From NCBI GenBank assembly GCA_026874595.1, contig CM049310.1:1178001-1242000 (forward strand): a stretch of DNA of 64,000 nt. The letters run 5' to 3'. The position numbers were made by a program, and so were the translations under genes. The notes under the pieces are model-generated. The model had not been told where the DNA came from and searched no databases. It saw only the letters and a list, made by a program, of their open reading frames with translations. Shown here piece by piece: positions 61,904 through 64,000 of the stretch (the first letter of the stretch is position 1; every line of letters starts with the position of its first letter). Origin of the DNA: Sipunculus nudus. Lineage: Eukaryota > Annelida > Sipuncula > Golfingiida > Sipunculidae.

Positions 61904-62165
61904 GACTTCACCACTGCAGACACCTCTCTCTTTTATGGACACTGAGGCAGCCAATATAATTAAAAGCTCTGGACTTGCCAGGGTCTATAACTGGCAGGTT
62001 CATTTGTATACCATGAAGACTTTGCCATTGTTTCTTAGTGCCTTTTACAGGCCACATGTGACAAAACAATTTTATGATTCTGATATCCTTGAACAGATAT
62101 ATTCTCTTTTACATTCCTCTCTGCAAGAAAGTGCTGGAAACAATCTGGAAAGCATTAGTTTCAAA
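61904..62165 (+). CDS. Exon-like open segment of unknown gene
   Basis: An open stretch on the plus strand follows a good acceptor (TTCTCCTTACAG|G, 61892-61903). It encodes about 87 residues with protein-like composition and no low complexity (for example SSGLARVYNWQVHLYTMKT, LFLSAFYRPHVTKQFYD, ILEQIYSLLHSSLQESAG). A weak donor AAA|GTAGTT at 62166 would give 262 bp; otherwise the frame stops at 62195. It is single-copy here and lies antisense within a CAMSAP intron, flanked on the left by a dispersed repeat. I do not recognise the family. It may be a nested gene's exon, a transposed gene fragment or chance. Confidence 0.35.
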
Positions 62166-62392
62166 GTAGTTTCATGTAACCTGTATTTTGATTAAAATCT
62201 TTCATTTAAATTTATTATTTTGATTTATCTATATATACCACATGATTAAACTTCAAACAGTTCACTTTTTTAAATACATCAAGATCCTCTCCAAACAACT
62301 GTTCCAGTTTGTAATTTTCAAAACAGGCTATAGTCGACAAAAGCAGCCTGCATCCTGTTTCCCTGGCAATTATAAAGTTGATGGTAACTCAC

Positions 62393-62511
62393 ATTAAGGA
62401 CCTTGGTCTTGACATCCTGGTTAACGATTCCAGCCAAACAGCAATGGCTGATGGCATTCATGATGATGTGGCGGTTGGACTTTTGGTTGGGTTTCACAAA
62501 CAACTTGGGTC
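62393..62511 (-). CDS. CAMSAP: CAMSAP/Patronin, internal exon (start of CKK domain)
   Basis: 119 bp between acceptor TGTTTACAG|GA and donor AAT|GTGAGT. It completes a Gly codon and encodes 39 residues. SNRHIIMNAISHCCLAG is the diagnostic opening of CKK (family: KSN..II.NA..HCCLAG.VN), followed by VNQDVKTKVLN. CAMSAP/Patronin proteins cap and stabilise non-centrosomal microtubule minus ends; the N-terminal CH domain and coiled coils must be encoded further right, outside the window. I found no further exon between 62512 and 64000. CAMSAP versus Patronin naming depends on taxon; invertebrates usually have one gene. Confidence 0.95.
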
Positions 62512-64000
62512 CTGTAAACAGAATATCTTCCTGTCATTACAAAAGATTTTCACTGTTACCTTGTTATGTTACCTTGTTATGTTACTGTTCATTTGTTGAT
62601 ATTACTATATTGATAAATGAAATATTTTTCCTGCTGGACTTCCTATATTTCTGTTCAAATAACTTCAGCAAAACTTGCATCCACTAACATCTAATATCCT
62701 AGAAAACTCCAGATCATGGACACTTATAAAATATCATTTTTCTACCTGACAAATTATTTAGTGTCTGCTGAAATAAGCAAATGACAAGTATTTTGGGAAC
62801 CTATGATGAAACACCATGAAAAATCCACTACAAATTTGCTGCCAAAACTGATATCAGTTGATAAATAATCACTTGTGGAATATTATCATGCTGTATTATC
62901 ATTTATTCTATGTGTAGTTGAACACAAGTATTGTGTACACCCAAACATTGGTATTATAGTCTTAGCTCACATGGTCCTATTTGTTTATATGACCTGGGGT
63001 GCCATTTCTTGTACACAAGACTGGTGGTGCCACCTACAATCATTTTTGTGTTGTAATTGGTGCATGTACTCAGGTTCAAAATGTTCAGTGCTTGCATCTT
63101 ATATATAAATGTGACACATGTACTTAAAAAATTTGCAAAGTGCATGGAGACATTTTGGCTTCACTGCATTCGGACCATCATTGTGAGAAAATTAGATACA
63201 CAAGCTCTGATTTTCTTGGCCTTGTTTGACTGTAGACACAACAAATCCTTAGGTTAAATAAAGATTTAATATCAGAATTTATTTTAAAAAATTATTTAAA
63301 AGAGGCCCAAACTTCAGGGCTTTTGTAAATGTTATATAGGGAAAATATCCTTCGGTGTTAGCTTGTTATATGCAAGCACCACCAGGTGGAAGCATCATAG
63401 CTGCCATAAATGGCTTGTCATGTTTGCCAGTGAACCAAGTGCAACATGAAACATACACATTTCACTTAATGTTATATAATTGTACCACCATACTGTACTA
63501 GATAGATTCATTAGGTATTATTTAATGACTCATGCCAGTATTGCTTCTGCTAAGTTAAGTGGGTGTTTACGGACTTGTTTTGCCACAGGTACCCAAAACG
63601 CCCAGTCTTGGGAGTTGAAGTGATTGTATAAGAACATATAATCATATTTTGGGATTAACTATTAAACAATATTATTACTAAAAAAATTAAAATGACAGAC
63701 TGATTTATTACTGATTGATAAACATGAATTAACATTCATCCTGTACTGAAAAAAAAAGTTTTGTTCAGCAGGACAGAGGTAATGTCCACTAAGATTTAAA
63801 TAGAAGTAGGTGATTGGATAATGCCAGGCACACCACACATTACTCATTTTTTTTTTACAAAACTACAACAGATACAGAGAGATCCCTGATACTGCTATCT
63901 GATTACAACTTTGAACAAATTTAAGATTTATAGTGAACTGTGAGGCAGCAACTCAGAAATTTTTCTCTCTATAGAAAGTGCATTAGAATTGAAGATTACA
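62512..64000 (-). other. CAMSAP intron upstream of first visible exon
   Basis: No further CAMSAP exon is recognised. Positions 62990-63125 repeat 61660-61800 ('aattggtgcatgtact', 'aaaatgttcagtgcttgca'). A CTCF-like CACCAGGTGGAAGC lies at about 63379. The rest is AT-rich and apparently single-copy. Confidence 0.55.

Noticed and set aside
62378-62687. Plus-strand frames over the first CKK exon
   Set aside because: Antisense shadows of the CAMSAP exon 62511-62393.

Overview
The window is animal nuclear DNA, AT-rich and packed with repeats. It is most likely from a mollusc, probably a marine bivalve. This rests on two things: a split metazoan gene (CAMSAP/Patronin) with consensus GT-AG introns, and dispersed repeats of a kind I associate with bivalve genomes (TGACCTTTGACCT-rich tandem units, GGTGGCGCCACC units, and tails made of CGGACGGACG plus a short hairpin). 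The taxon is an inference. I see no operons, prokaryotic genes, tRNA, rRNA or CRISPR array.

The only protein gene I can identify lies on the minus strand at the right. Three exons (62511-62393, 60452-60289, 43441-43294) join in phase and encode the C-terminal CKK (microtubule minus-end binding) domain of a CAMSAP/Patronin protein, ending in a stop codon. The N-terminal exons lie beyond the right edge. The last intron is about 16.8 kb and is almost entirely transposon and repeat sequence. A plus-strand exon-like open stretch (61904-62165) of unknown identity sits inside the preceding intron.

Left to right: an unidentified left edge; a 27-copy 33-bp minisatellite (573-1463); a repeat-poor stretch that may be 3'UTR (1464-6110), with three CTCF-like cores; a 326-bp tandem family (6330-7790); tandem units carrying nuclear-receptor-like half-sites (8160-9600 and 12230-17070), split by a complete 3.8-kb Ty3/gypsy-type LTR element; a long mosaic of dispersed families (17-27 kb); a 5'-truncated, mutated L1/Tx1-like LINE (about 27.1-31.2 kb); a 6.4-kb 23-bp minisatellite with a 2.7-kb internal duplication (31813-38184); and the repeat-poor 3' flank of CAMSAP (38185-43293), with a second set of CTCF-like cores.

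The CAMSAP last intron holds a 278-bp tandem family, a 1.9-kb tandem duplication, a 2-kb foldback-type inverted-repeat transposon with a target duplication and a paralogous empty site, and a 4.9-kb piggyBac-type element (17-bp perfect inverted repeats, TTAA on both sides) with no visible transposase. The most interesting points are these two DNA transposons, the LTR element whose LTRs are nearly identical while its coding region is ruined, and a 3' module (CGGAC-rich stretch plus hairpin or palindrome) shared by otherwise different repeat families.
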